30,699 bases of DNA. Source: Planctomycetota bacterium (lineage in GTDB: Bacteria; Planctomycetota; UBA1135; JADKAF01). Positions within the stretch are counted from its first letter, which is position 1. Each line of letters opens with the position of its first letter. Both the position numbers and the translations under genes were made by a program. Below the pieces are notes generated by a model. That model was given only the letters and a program-made list of their open reading frames with translations, was not told the DNA's origin and did not search any database. This document shows, piece after piece, positions 15,925-23,018 of this stretch. The stretch covers positions 1 through 30,699 of the forward strand of contig JADKAF010000003.1 of NCBI GenBank assembly GCA_016719295.1, written 5' to 3'.

Positions 15925-17400
15925 TTATTCTCTCATACGGTCTTTAATTTTCGAAGAAGTGTCTCGTCCGGTACTTGCCCTAGCCTCTCTTTCTGTGCTA
16001 AGTATATCTGCTAGCGAGTAAATAAGCGAGTCCGCTCGGTCGGGAGATTTACCCTTAAAGCGAGCTTTCCAATCGTCTTTAGATTCGACCGTTAAGCCCC
16101 TACCGGTAAACTTATAGCGTCTCGTAGATAATTGCATTACTAGTTTATCATCTTTCGGGATAGCGAGTTCTCCGGCGATAAAGAGTTCTCTAGCTCTCCA
16201 CCATAACTGCGAGGCGAGGTTAGCGAACGTAAGACCGGTAGCGTCCGGTAAAGCCTTACTATTGTTATAAATCTCGGCGATTCCGTCGATTCGGTCGTCG
16301 TGTAGCTTATCGTAAACACCGCCTCCGAGTCCGTCTACGTCGATACCGATAAAGACCGGTCGAGGTCGGTTAAACTGCTTTACTCGTCCGGCGGTAGCTT
16401 GCGTATCCTCCTTAGAGTTAATAATCTGCTCCGGTATATAACCGCCGTAGCGAGGCGTAATAACGGTCTCGTCGTTACCGAATCGAGCAGGGTCGACTCC
16501 GAGGCGTAGCGGACCACCTTTATTTTTAAGCTTCTCGATATGCTCTTTCTCGTAGGCTAGCTCGACGTAGTTAAGCGGAATAACCGTATTAACCGACTGA
16601 CTCGGGAAGTTACCGAGTACACGAGCTTGGAACATAGGACTATCTATACCCCAAGTATCTATTTTCTCTTGAGCCCACCGAGGAGAGACGAGGTACGGAT
16701 TAACTATTTCGACCTTATCGAGATTCGCTTCGGCGAGGTCGGTTACGTTCTTAATACCGTTATTAACGAAGTTCGGCGTATCGAATACCGAGATATGGAT
16801 TTTATTAGCGTACGTCCACGAGTGGTGCGACGCTCGGAAGCTACCGGAGTCGGAGGTCGGGTTTCCTATCATTAGCATACGAGCCTGTTCGGAAGTCATC
16901 ATACCCTCGATAGCTTCGAAAGCGTCCTCGTTAACTCCTGCGGCTTCGTCGATAATAATAAGAATATCTCCGCTTGCGGCGTGGAATCCCTGTAGCTTAT
17001 CGGGGTCTCCGCTCGACGCTCCGATAGCGTACCAGTCCGGACTAATATCTAATCGGGTCTTTAAAGGCTCTCCGCCGAGAGGTTGCCGGCTTGCTTCGTG
17101 AGCCGAACGTAGCTCTCTCCAGAGTAAGTTCTCTACCTGTCGCATAGTCGGAGCGGTCGTAACGACGATAGAGCGAGGGTGCGAGTATAAGAACCATAGA
17201 GCGGTACGTGCGGCGATATACGTCTTACCTACGTCGTGGCAAGCTCGGACGGTCGTATAGCGGTTATCTCTAACCGAGAGAATAATCTCCTCTTGCTTCG
17301 ACCAGAAAGAACCGCCTAATATCCACTCGTTAAAAAAGGGAGGAGATATTTTAGAGGCGTTTCGAAGCTTACGTATCGCCTCCGCTTGATTCTTGTCCAT
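15925..17400 (-). CDS. terL: Terminase large subunit
   Basis: This 491-residue protein is the packaging motor ATPase with nuclease. Visible motifs are Walker A at 53-60 (ACHDVGKT), Walker B at 146-152 (ILIIIDE), the coupling-type MLMIGNPT near 175-182, and RNase H-like nuclease acidic residues at D303 (LGVDPARFGND), D354 (IGIDVDG) and D457 (PDRADSLIYSL). The length is normal. It overlaps the small subunit gene by 32 bases and precedes the portal gene. It cuts concatemers and translocates DNA into the prohead. Confidence 0.95.
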   Translation of the reverse strand: MDKNQAEAIRKLRNASKISPPFFNEWILGGSFWSKQEEIILSVRDNRYTTVRACHDVGKTYIAARTALWFLYSHPRSIVVTTAPTMRQVENLLWRELRSAHEASRQPLGGEPLKTRLDISPDWYAIGASSGDPDKLQGFHAASGDILIIIDEAAGVNEDAFEAIEGMMTSEQARMLMIGNPTSDSGSFRASHHSWTYANKIHISVFDTPNFVNNGIKNVTDLAEANLDKVEIVNPYLVSPRWAQEKIDTWGIDSPMFQARVLGNFPSQSVNTVIPLNYVELAYEKEHIEKLKNKGGPLRLGVDPARFGNDETVITPRYGGYIPEQIINSKEDTQATAGRVKQFNRPRPVFIGIDVDGLGGGVYDKLHDDRIDGIAEIYNNSKALPDATGLTFANLASQLWWRARELFIAGELAIPKDDKLVMQLSTRRYKFTGRGLTVESKDDWKARFKGKSPDRADSLIYSLADILSTEREARASTGRDTSSKIKDRMRE

Positions 17401-17998
17401 TTTCTGATAATACCTTTTCTGCCGCCTTTACCATATCGGAGAACCCACTCCATACGCTACCGCCGGTCGGGTCGGTAATAGCCGAGACGCTCGTAGGTAG
17501 ACCGAGGACTACTCTTTCGCCGTCTATAGCTATCTTTAATGTTTTCGCTAACTTCTCTAGGACGAACGTATTAAGAGGCTTCGGTATAGGTTTACCGTCG
17601 ACTAGGATAAGATGTCCGGCTTTATTACGCTCGTAATTACGCTCGGCTAAATCGACGATAGAGTTATTCGCTAACGCCTGTAAGTTCTGCCAATGCGTTA
17701 AGTGTCGGTTATTAGCCGAACTCTTTTCGTCGAGGAGCTTCTCGGTAAACTTAGTAAACGCTCGTTCGTACAAGTCTTGTCGAAGATTCGTCCAGTCTTC
17801 CGCTTTAGCTCGATTACCTACCGCCGTCTTACTAACGCCGTACTTCTTCGCTATATCGTCGAGGCTTAAAGTAGAGTCGCCGAGATAATCTTTTCGAGCC
17901 GAATACCAATCTACGTTTTTAGGACCACTCTTAGAAGACCCCTTTTTAGTAACAGGTGCTTTTTTTACCGGAGTCTTCTTAGAGTTAGTCTTTACCAT
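17369..17998 (-). CDS. terS: Terminase small subunit
   Basis: This 209-residue protein has a Lys-rich N-terminus (1-27), then a helix-turn-helix at about 44-68 (SLDDIAKKYGVSKTAVGNRA followed by DW). This is the DNA-recognition type seen in small terminase subunits and is followed by helical oligomerisation segments (about 70-170). It directly precedes and overlaps the large subunit gene. It recognises the packaging site, which I could not locate in the window. Confidence 0.85.
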   Translation of the reverse strand: MVKTNSKKTPVKKAPVTKKGSSKSGPKNVDWYSARKDYLGDSTLSLDDIAKKYGVSKTAVGNRAKAEDWTNLRQDLYERAFTKFTEKLLDEKSSANNRHLTHWQNLQALANNSIVDLAERNYERNKAGHLILVDGKPIPKPLNTFVLEKLAKTLKIAIDGERVVLGLPTSVSAITDPTGGSVWSGFSDMVKAAEKVLSENGQESSGGDT

Positions 17999-18017
17999 AG
18001 TTTTATTGTACTACTAT

Positions 18018-18206
18018 TTAGCTTCGAGTATTTCGAGTCTCTAGTTCGTAGAAGATAAAGAATACGACGAACGTACCGATACTTACTATCGTCATAGAGA
18101 CGAGATAGAGTCCGGCGAAGTAGAATACCCACGCTAGCGGTACGTTTAAAAAGAATACCGCCATAGCTAAGGTTATTAAAAATCCGTCGGAGTAATCCTT
18201 TAGCAT
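18018..18206 (-). CDS. Small membrane protein
   Basis: This 62-residue protein has two predicted membrane segments (about 9-28 and 30-53) flanked by charged ends (MLKDYSDGF and YELETRNTRS). It lies between a 94-aa gene and the terminase genes on the same strand with short gaps, so it belongs to the operon. No family is recognised. Small membrane proteins upstream of terminase can be antiholins or superinfection-exclusion proteins, but nothing here decides it. Confidence 0.6.
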   Translation of the reverse strand: MLKDYSDGFLITLAMAVFFLNVPLAWVFYFAGLYLVSMTIVSIGTFVVFFIFYELETRNTRS

Positions 18207-18214
18207 TGTAGAAC

Positions 18215-18499
18215 CTACTTCTTTAGGTTTACTTTTTGCGAAGCTCGGACGCCAGGAGTCGGGTAGTCGAGTACCTTTACGAGTACGCCGAAGAACTTAC
18301 CGCTCTCTACGTCTACCGAGTGAATCTCTTTAAGAACCCAACCCTCCGGCTCGGTGTATTCCTCGTCGATATCGATAGCTACTACCTTAATAACCGCTTG
18401 AGGCTTCTTAGGAGCTTCTTTTTCTACTTGAACCGGAGCTTCCGCTTCGGGAGTAGTCGGGTTAGTTTGTTCTTCTGGTGCTGTTTGGTCTTTTGCCAT
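18215..18499 (-). CDS. Hypothetical protein with Pro/Glu-rich N-terminus
   Basis: I chose the ATG at 18499 (94 residues) because AAGGAGACCAG lies at the right distance, giving MAKDQTAPEEQTNPTTPEAE. An upstream in-frame ATG would extend the protein without any ribosome site. The first 50 residues are disordered (Pro, Glu, Thr). The rest forms a small alpha/beta domain (AVIKVVAIDIDEEYTEP, GKFFGVLVKVLDYPTPG). Function is unknown. It carries the extended ribosome-binding box shared by six genes in the window. Confidence 0.65.
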   Translation of the reverse strand: MAKDQTAPEEQTNPTTPEAEAPVQVEKEAPKKPQAVIKVVAIDIDEEYTEPEGWVLKEIHSVDVESGKFFGVLVKVLDYPTPGVRASQKVNLKK

Positions 18500-18668
18500 A
18501 ACGCTGGTCTCCTTTATTATTTGACTTTCTAAGTTTATCACGTTTAACGCTCTCTCGGTATTCTAAGCCGATAGCTCGGAGCGACTCCGGCATAGCGTCG
18601 CCTAGCTTATATCCGCTCGGCGGTTTACGGAACTTTCTTTTCTTCGTTTTTTCGCTAGTCTCCGTCAT
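18462..18668 (-). CDS. Small basic hypothetical protein
   Basis: This 68-residue, very basic protein (MTETSEKTKKRKFRKPPSGY, later REYRE-type charged helix and KRPNSTRRTN) is preceded by a GGGG-rich weak ribosome site. It runs 38 bases into the next gene in another frame. It starts just after the stop of the degraded methyltransferase. The charge suggests nucleic-acid binding. The conserved-looking LGDAMPESLRAIGLEYRES core favours a real gene, but the long overlap lowers confidence. Confidence 0.5.
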   Translation of the reverse strand: MTETSEKTKKRKFRKPPSGYKLGDAMPESLRAIGLEYRESVKRDKLRKSNNKGDQRYGKRPNSTRRTN

Positions 18669-18677
18669 AATATCCCC

Positions 18678-19328
18678 CTATTTAATACACAAGTACGCTT
18701 TAAAGTTATAGTACGCCCATATCGTAGAGACGGACGAGAATCGTTCTTTAAGCTCGCTCATAAGCCGTTCTTCGGTAAAGGGTCGCATTATATCCCGAAG
18801 ACTACGCTCGTCGGCTAGTATCTCGGTATCGGAGTAGAAGTCGGTCTTATAGTCGCTCGAGCGGACTCGAGTACCTTATAGGCGAAAGCGGAGTCGGGGT
18901 AGGTCTTCTCGGCGATTATAAAGCCGTAGCCGTCGTCGAGGCTCAAGAGCGATAGTATGAGGCTCGCCTCGGAGAAGTTATAGCCTCTCGTTACATCGGC
19001 CTTATTGAACTTAACAGTCTGAGTATCGGCGAAGTCCTGAGCGAAGTTATGATTAACATCGATACCCGATATACTCGGACTTTCGGCCAGCGTACTTACT
19101 ATCGAGAGCGGTTATTAACTTAGCCGGTAGAACAGCCTATATCGTAGACTCTCTTACCGCCGATGATAAAGTAGTCGGCGAGAGCGAGTACCGTCGCTCA
19201 TAGCCGGTCGTAGTCTCGGGATATCTAGGCGAGATATGGTCATCGAATCCCTCTACGATCGGAGAAGCTAAACTTCTTCGAAAGGTCGAACGTCGGACTT
19301 GTACCGGCTCGTTTTCTTTTTTAGTCAT
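18678..19328 (-). pseudogene. Degraded class I SAM-dependent methyltransferase
   Basis: An ATG at 19328 starts VRRSTFRRSLASPIVEGFDDHIS, overlapping the stop of the C5-methyltransferase gene. The rest of the protein is visible only by hopping frames. GGKRVYDIGCSTG (SAM motif I) is followed one base out of frame by KLITALDSKYAGRKSEYIG, then GIDVNHNFAQDFADTQTVKF and NFSEASLILS, then GFIIAEKTYPDSA. A last frame holds TEILADERSLRDIMRPFTEE and ends FKAYLCIK at TAG 18678. The order matches the CmoA-like phage methyltransferases whose N-terminus reads FDEHI..SIPGYD. At least five frame changes, plus an apparent deletion before FIIAEK, rule out one intact product unless the sequence is wrong here. Confidence 0.75.
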
Positions 19329-20295
19329 TTTCTAATATCTCCTTTATAGAATTAGCTATAGCTTCCGTTACCGGCGGAGTAACGGCTCGTCCGATACCCT
19401 CTCTCGCTCTATTAGGGTCGACGGAATCGAAAGTAAAGTCGTCTCGGATACCGGCTAGTCGTTTAAGCTCGGCGACGGTAAAGCGACGATTATCCCAATG
19501 ATGTAAAGCGTTAGAGCCTCTACCGCCGATAGTAGCGGTTATAGTCGGACTCGGACGGTACGGATTCGCTTTAACGAGATTAAACGCCGACTCTCCGGCT
19601 TTAAGAGCTTTAAGCTTCGGGTAAATAGAATACTTCTCGATATTCGCTTCCTCGAGTTCGGCTTTCGTCGGAACGATACCCTCTAAGGCTCGACCGGCGG
19701 TAATCGGCGGACGGCGTTTTAGACTCGGGTCGAAGTTCTCGCCTACTACGTCTCGCCTCGCTCCGATAATAAAGACTCGGTTACGGCTCTGCGGTACTCC
19801 GAAGTCCTTAGAGTTTAGGAGGAATATCTTTATCCGGTACTCTTTCGGGAAGCTCTTTAAGATATAGCTAAGGTAGGCTTTATTATTACCGAGGATTAGA
19901 CCTTTTACGTTTTCGGCGACGAAGAACTTAGGACGGATAGCGTCGACGAACCGGATATACTCGAAGAATAAATCGTCCGTAACTTGCTTTTTATTACCGT
20001 AATTCTTAGCTTGCCCCCAACCTTTAGAACCTTTACCGGAGACGCTAAAGCTAGAGCAAGGCGGAGAGCCGTCGAGTACGTCGAGTTCGCCTACCTTTAA
20101 TCCGAGGTCTTTAATAATTTCGAGAGGGTCGAGCTTACGAATATCCTCCTCGTAGAGCCTCGTCTCGGGGTGGTTATCTCTATATACCTTAGCTTGGTAG
20201 TCGAGGAACTCTACCGACGCTAGAACGGTCGCTCCGGCGGAGATATACCCCTCGGAGCTACCGCCGATACCGGAGAATAAGCTAATTACCCTCAC
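19321..20295 (-). CDS. DNA C5-cytosine methyltransferase
   Basis: This 324-residue enzyme carries all key C5-MTase motifs: FSGIGG at 7-12 (SAM binding), SPPC at 77-80 with catalytic Cys80, ENVKG at 128-132, QSRNRVFIIG at 169-178, and a C-terminal motif X-like RAVTPPVTEAIANSI. The target-recognition region lies at about 180-270 (TITATIGGRG, HHWDNRRFTVAELKRLAGI). No restriction nuclease is adjacent, so it is probably an orphan phage enzyme protecting phage DNA from host restriction. It overlaps the ParB-fold gene by 14 bases and is probably co-translated with it. The target sequence cannot be read from the protein. Confidence 0.92.
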   Translation of the reverse strand: MRVISLFSGIGGSSEGYISAGATVLASVEFLDYQAKVYRDNHPETRLYEEDIRKLDPLEIIKDLGLKVGELDVLDGSPPCSSFSVSGKGSKGWGQAKNYGNKKQVTDDLFFEYIRFVDAIRPKFFVAENVKGLILGNNKAYLSYILKSFPKEYRIKIFLLNSKDFGVPQSRNRVFIIGARRDVVGENFDPSLKRRPPITAGRALEGIVPTKAELEEANIEKYSIYPKLKALKAGESAFNLVKANPYRPSPTITATIGGRGSNALHHWDNRRFTVAELKRLAGIRDDFTFDSVDPNRAREGIGRAVTPPVTEAIANSIKEILEND

Positions 20296-20926
20296 GGTCT
20301 TTTATAATTTCTCGGACTCGTTCGATTAGAGCCTCGCTTATAGGTATTTCGAACTCGCAACGAGGACAGTTTATAACGTCTTTATCTTCGTTTAAGTAGT
20401 CGTCGGCGTTTAGTTCCTGCGAAGCGTCTTCGTCTTCGCTAGGAGAAAGGCGGTTAACTATCTCGGAGACCGGCGTAATCTTAGTCGCTACGGAATAGAC
20501 CTCGGTATTAACTTTATTTAGAGTCATTAGCTCGGCGAGCTTTAGTTCGTTATTAGTACCGATAGAATCGTTATGCGATAAAGCGAGTTCTATCTTAGCT
20601 TGGTCGACGCTATCGAACGTACGCTCGGACTTCTTATCGTCTATTACGATATGTACTCCGGCGGAAGTTTCGACGATAGATACGACGACGACTTTAGCTC
20701 GCTCTTTACCGAGTTTTTGATACGCTCGGAGTCGGGTATTACCGCCGAGAACTTCTCCCTCGGTAGTAACGAGAAGCGTACTATGCTCTCCAAGTTTAAT
20801 CTGCTCTATAAGACGCTCGAAGTCCTTAGCCTCTACGTCTCGAGGATTATCTTTATAGAGGAATAGGTCGGAGACGTTAGCGTAGGTAACACCGTTCTCC
20901 TTAAAAAAGTTAATCTTTTTAGACAT
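20282..20926 (-). CDS. ParB/Srx-fold nuclease-like protein with C-terminal zinc motif
   Basis: This 214-residue protein has a ParB N-terminal-like domain (about 15-110): FLYKDNPRDVEAKDFERLIE, then the signature GEVLGGNTRLRAYQKLG. A helical middle follows. The C-terminal motif CPRCEFEIPISEA at about residue 188 may be half of a zinc site. Such proteins are often encoded next to phage DNA methyltransferases, where they may help target or protect DNA; the biochemical role of phage ParB-fold proteins varies (nuclease, CTPase-like or DNA binding). It is the second gene of the leftward operon. Confidence 0.75.
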   Translation of the reverse strand: MSKKINFFKENGVTYANVSDLFLYKDNPRDVEAKDFERLIEQIKLGEHSTLLVTTEGEVLGGNTRLRAYQKLGKERAKVVVVSIVETSAGVHIVIDDKKSERTFDSVDQAKIELALSHNDSIGTNNELKLAELMTLNKVNTEVYSVATKITPVSEIVNRLSPSEDEDASQELNADDYLNEDKDVINCPRCEFEIPISEALIERVREIIKDREGN

Positions 20927-20931
20927 AAAAA

Positions 20932-21246
20932 TTACTTCTCTTTCTTAAGAGCTTCGGATAAAGCTAAATGGTAATCGAGGAATCGCTCGGTCTCTTTTTC
21001 TTTTACCGCTTCGAGTTCTTTTTTAGCTTCGACGACGGCGTTATCTATCGCTTGTATAATTAGTCGCCAACCGTTCATATACTCGAGAGTACGACCGGTA
21101 AAAGTAAAGTCTTTAGGAACGTAGTCGTTCTTCCGCTTATCCCACTCGACTATATCGACGGTCTTATTAGCGTAGTCGAGACGTACGTTAACTCCGATAC
21201 CCTTATAGTAATAGCGTTTAACGGTTAATAGATTTTCTACTTTCAT
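20932..21246 (-). CDS. Hypothetical protein, first gene of the leftward operon
   Basis: I chose the ATG at 21246 (104 residues, MKVENLLTVKRYYYKGIGVN) because AAGGAGACCAG precedes it. Two upstream in-frame ATGs would add residues but lie at or before the likely transcription start. The N-terminal half is beta-rich (VRLDYANKTVDIVEWDKR). The C-terminal half is a long charged helix (about 70-104) that may form a coiled coil. No family is recognised. As the promoter-proximal gene it is probably expressed first in this block. Confidence 0.7.
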   Translation of the reverse strand: MKVENLLTVKRYYYKGIGVNVRLDYANKTVDIVEWDKRKNDYVPKDFTFTGRTLEYMNGWRLIIQAIDNAVVEAKKELEAVKEKETERFLDYHLALSEALKKEK

Positions 21247-21264
21247 AAGACTGGTCTCCTTAGT

Positions 21265-21300
21265 CATAGAATAATGATAGCATATTTTAGACACGCTAAA
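21265..21300 (-). promoter_or_regulatory. Putative leftward promoter
   Basis: On the minus strand TATCAT (21275-21280), followed by TA, could be a -10 box, with the AT-rich stretch containing TTTTAG (21297-21302) about 16 bases upstream as a weak -35. Transcription would begin close to the ATG at 21264 and give a very short leader ahead of the GGAGACCAG site. The match is modest and rests mainly on its position at the head of the operon. Confidence 0.4.
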
Positions 21301-21892
21301 AGACCCTCCTTTTTCTTAAGCCTCCGGCTTGAGGGTATAGTATCGACTCGTCCTAACTACAGCTTTACCGATAGTAAGGGATTCTTCTAGCGTAATAGTC
21401 CTTTTATTCCGACTCTATTAGCGTTAAATACCGTTTTATCGAGAGTAGACTAGCGTTAATCGTACCTCTTACGAGGGTCGACCGCCGTTAATCGTATCTT
21501 TTAAGCGAATTAGATTTTTTAAGGTACGTACGTTTACTATCGTATAAAGGCTTCTATTTACAGGCGAAGCACCCGAGTTAATTAGTTCGATAGCCTAGTA
21601 ACCTATCCTTTACCGGCGAGTTTAGAGACGTTACTCTCCGAGGCTTCCGGTCGTCCGCCTAACTAGCGTCCTGTCTACCTCTGTTTTACTAGGGGTTGAC
21701 TTACGAAGTTCCTCGGGATAAAATTAGAGAGTAAATGTTTCATACCCTCCAACGAATCTAGGACTTTAGCGAGTCCTTTTTTCATATCTTCGAATTGTTC
21801 GTAAATGTTTCCTACTACCCTCTCTTATAAAGAGATTATTTACGTAGGTAAGACTTAGTATAGCGTGGGAATATACGGCTTGTAAATAGCGA
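21301..21892. other. Gene-poor central control region with short repeats
   Basis: About 590 bases without a convincing gene lie between the divergent blocks. It holds two copies of CGTTAATCGTA (21454-21464 and 21486-21496) plus a third related TAGCGTTAA at 21419. GTAAATGTTTC occurs twice exactly 70 bases apart (21731-21741, 21801-21811). A hairpin TCTCTT-ATA-AAGAGA is near 21821-21835, enclosed by CGTAAAT and ATTTACG. A stem-loop at 21315-21333 could compete with an ACCCTC/GAGGGT pairing. An origin, regulator sites or a non-coding RNA are all possible; no regulator gene is seen. Confidence 0.45.
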
Positions 21893-22078
21893 CTACGCCG
21901 GACTATCCGGTCGTTCCTCGGTCGGGAAGATAATTAAATTAAGCTCGGACTCTCGACTCGCTATACGTCCTAAAGACCTATCTCGAGCTAAACGCCGAAG
22001 CCATACCCTCTTAGCGAGTTCCGGATATTCGTCGATAAATACTACGTTATCGGTATCTACTATTCGTAATTCTTCCAT
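21893..22078 (-). CDS. Possible small protein in the control region
   Basis: This 61-codon frame begins MEELRIVDTDNVVFIDEYPE and has a plausible alpha/beta composition with a charged middle (VWLRRLARDRSLGRI). Only a weak ribosome site lies upstream, and it stands alone, about 650 bases from the next leftward gene. Codon usage resembles neighbouring genes. It may be a small regulator or a chance frame in CpG-rich sequence. Confidence 0.35.
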   Translation of the reverse strand: MEELRIVDTDNVVFIDEYPELAKRVWLRRLARDRSLGRIASRESELNLIIFPTEERPDSPA

Positions 22079-22132
22079 AGCTTTCTAGGTGTAGACGAGA
22101 CGACCGGAGACCAGCCGGACGGCATAACCGCC

Positions 22133-22146
22133 TCTATCGAGATAGA
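22133..22146. promoter_or_regulatory. Perfect inverted repeat, operator candidate
   Basis: TCTATC-GA-GATAGA is a perfect 6-bp inverted repeat with a two-base centre. It lies 24 bases upstream of a TATAAT at 22171-22176, overlapping where a -35 box would be. That spacing suits a repressor or activator site for rightward transcription. No regulator gene is identified to bind it. Confidence 0.4.
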
Positions 22147-22191
22147 ATCGCCTCGTACTACAGTAATAAATATAATCTATACCCTATATAA

Positions 22192-22220
22192 ATTACAATT
22201 AAGCGATAATGTCCTTTACT
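22192..22220 (+). promoter_or_regulatory. Rightward promoter P1 (TTACAA..TAAGCG family)
   Basis: ATTACA (22192-22197) and TTTACT (22215-22220) are spaced by 17 bases, with TTACAATTAAGCG across the -35 and spacer. The same core recurs before recT and before the nuclease-FtsK gene. It precedes the first rightward gene, whose start has the extended ribosome box, so it probably drives the operon up to the terminator at 24.5 kb. Confidence 0.55.
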
Positions 22221-22278
22221 AATTAACCGTTAACGTAGTATTATAGAGGTACAAACAAATTATTAGGAGACCAGCCCT

Positions 22279-22539
22279 ATGTATAAGTACAAAGTATTAA
22301 AAGCCGACGGCTCTATAGAGGAGTTTAAGACCGAGAAGCTCTCGCTCGATTCTCTACAGTTTAACGTCGGCGGATTTATCCAAGTCCTACCTCGACCGGA
22401 AGACTTCGGGATTAAGACGACCGGTACGGTCTACGTTAACGAGGACGGTAAGAACCTCGGACTACTACCGAATCCGCTCGTCGCTCCGAGTAGCTACGAC
22501 GTTCTCGTCGGTAATATACTAATCGAAGAAAAAATCTAA
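22279..22539 (+). CDS. DUF3846-like protein
   Basis: This 86-residue protein has the DUF3846 pattern: an N-terminal strand (YKYKVLKADGS), a central GGFIQVLPRPED, then VYVNEDGKNLGLLPNPL and the closing strand VLVGNILIEE. Members are found widely in phages and plasmids and have no assigned function. It is the first gene of the rightward block, with TAGGAGACCAGCCCT directly before the ATG and promoter P1 about 60 bases upstream. Its early position suggests an early-infection role. Confidence 0.75.
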   Translation: MYKYKVLKADGSIEEFKTEKLSLDSLQFNVGGFIQVLPRPEDFGIKTTGTVYVNEDGKNLGLLPNPLVAPSSYDVLVGNILIEEKI

Positions 22540-22561
22540 AAATAAAAAGGGGTATAAGGGT

Positions 22562-22837
22562 ATGAAAATTAAAGTAAAAGAGATAGAGGTAAGCTCGTAT
22601 TCGCTCCGAGAGGGAGATACCGGCTTTAAGTGCGACCACGAACTAGCGGAGATAGAGCCTCCTTGCTGTAGCGGATTCTCTAACGGTCTTCCGGACTGCG
22701 GTTGCGGCGGAAGCTATAGCGTATACTGCTCCGACTGTCATAACGACGACCTAGAGGACTTCGAGGTCGAAGCTCTTATCGAAGCCTATATCGGTAACTT
22801 AGAGGACGCTAGGGAAGCCGAGGCTTGCTATGCTTAG
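22562..22837 (+). CDS. Small Cys-rich putative zinc-binding protein
   Basis: This 91-residue protein has nine cysteines, eight of them within about residues 21-60 (FKCDHE, PPCCSG, DCGCGG, VYCSDCH), plus histidines, in a pattern suggesting one or two zinc sites. The final third is an acidic helix (LEDFEVEALIEAYIGNLED). A GGGTATAAGGGT stretch precedes the ATG. Its stop overlaps the next start, so the genes are coupled. No family is recognised; binding to nucleic acid or a host protein is possible. Confidence 0.65.
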   Translation: MKIKVKEIEVSSYSLREGDTGFKCDHELAEIEPPCCSGFSNGLPDCGCGGSYSVYCSDCHNDDLEDFEVEALIEAYIGNLEDAREAEACYA

Positions 22838-23018
22838 TATCTATAACTACCGAACCGGCGTAAAGCCTCGTACACTCGCTCGACTATACGAAGCTATCGG
22901 TAACGGATTCGCCGTATTCGGAGCGGTCTCGATTACCTTTCTAATTATCGACTTACTATTTTTTAGCGGAGTCGGAACTACTAACTTATTTATCTTTCTA
23001 TGGGAGGTTACGGAATAA
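22830..23018 (+). CDS. Small membrane protein
   Basis: This 62-residue protein has one long or two short membrane segments (about 25-56; FAVFGAVSITFLIIDLLFF) after a basic N-terminal helix (TGVKPRTLARLYEA). It overlaps the preceding gene by eight bases, and its stop overlaps the next start (TAATG), so it is firmly inside the operon. Function is unknown. Confidence 0.6.
   Translation: MLSIYNYRTGVKPRTLARLYEAIGNGFAVFGAVSITFLIIDLLFFSGVGTTNLFIFLWEVTE

Noticed and set aside
18236..18532. Plus-strand frame of 98 codons
   Set aside because: Antisense to the 94-aa and 68-aa genes, and aromatic-rich composition is typical of a shadow frame.
20600..20866. Plus-strand 88-codon frame
   Set aside because: Antisense to the ParB-fold gene; no ribosome site or neighbours on that strand.
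19321..20926. Complete restriction-modification system
   Set aside because: No endonuclease gene is adjacent; the methyltransferase has only the ParB-fold protein and a broken methyltransferase as neighbours.
21315..21333. Terminator at the central region edge
   Set aside because: The stem-loop has no U-run after it in either direction.
21453..21496. CGTTAATCGTA repeats as a CRISPR array
   Set aside because: Only two exact copies of 11 bases, too short and too few.
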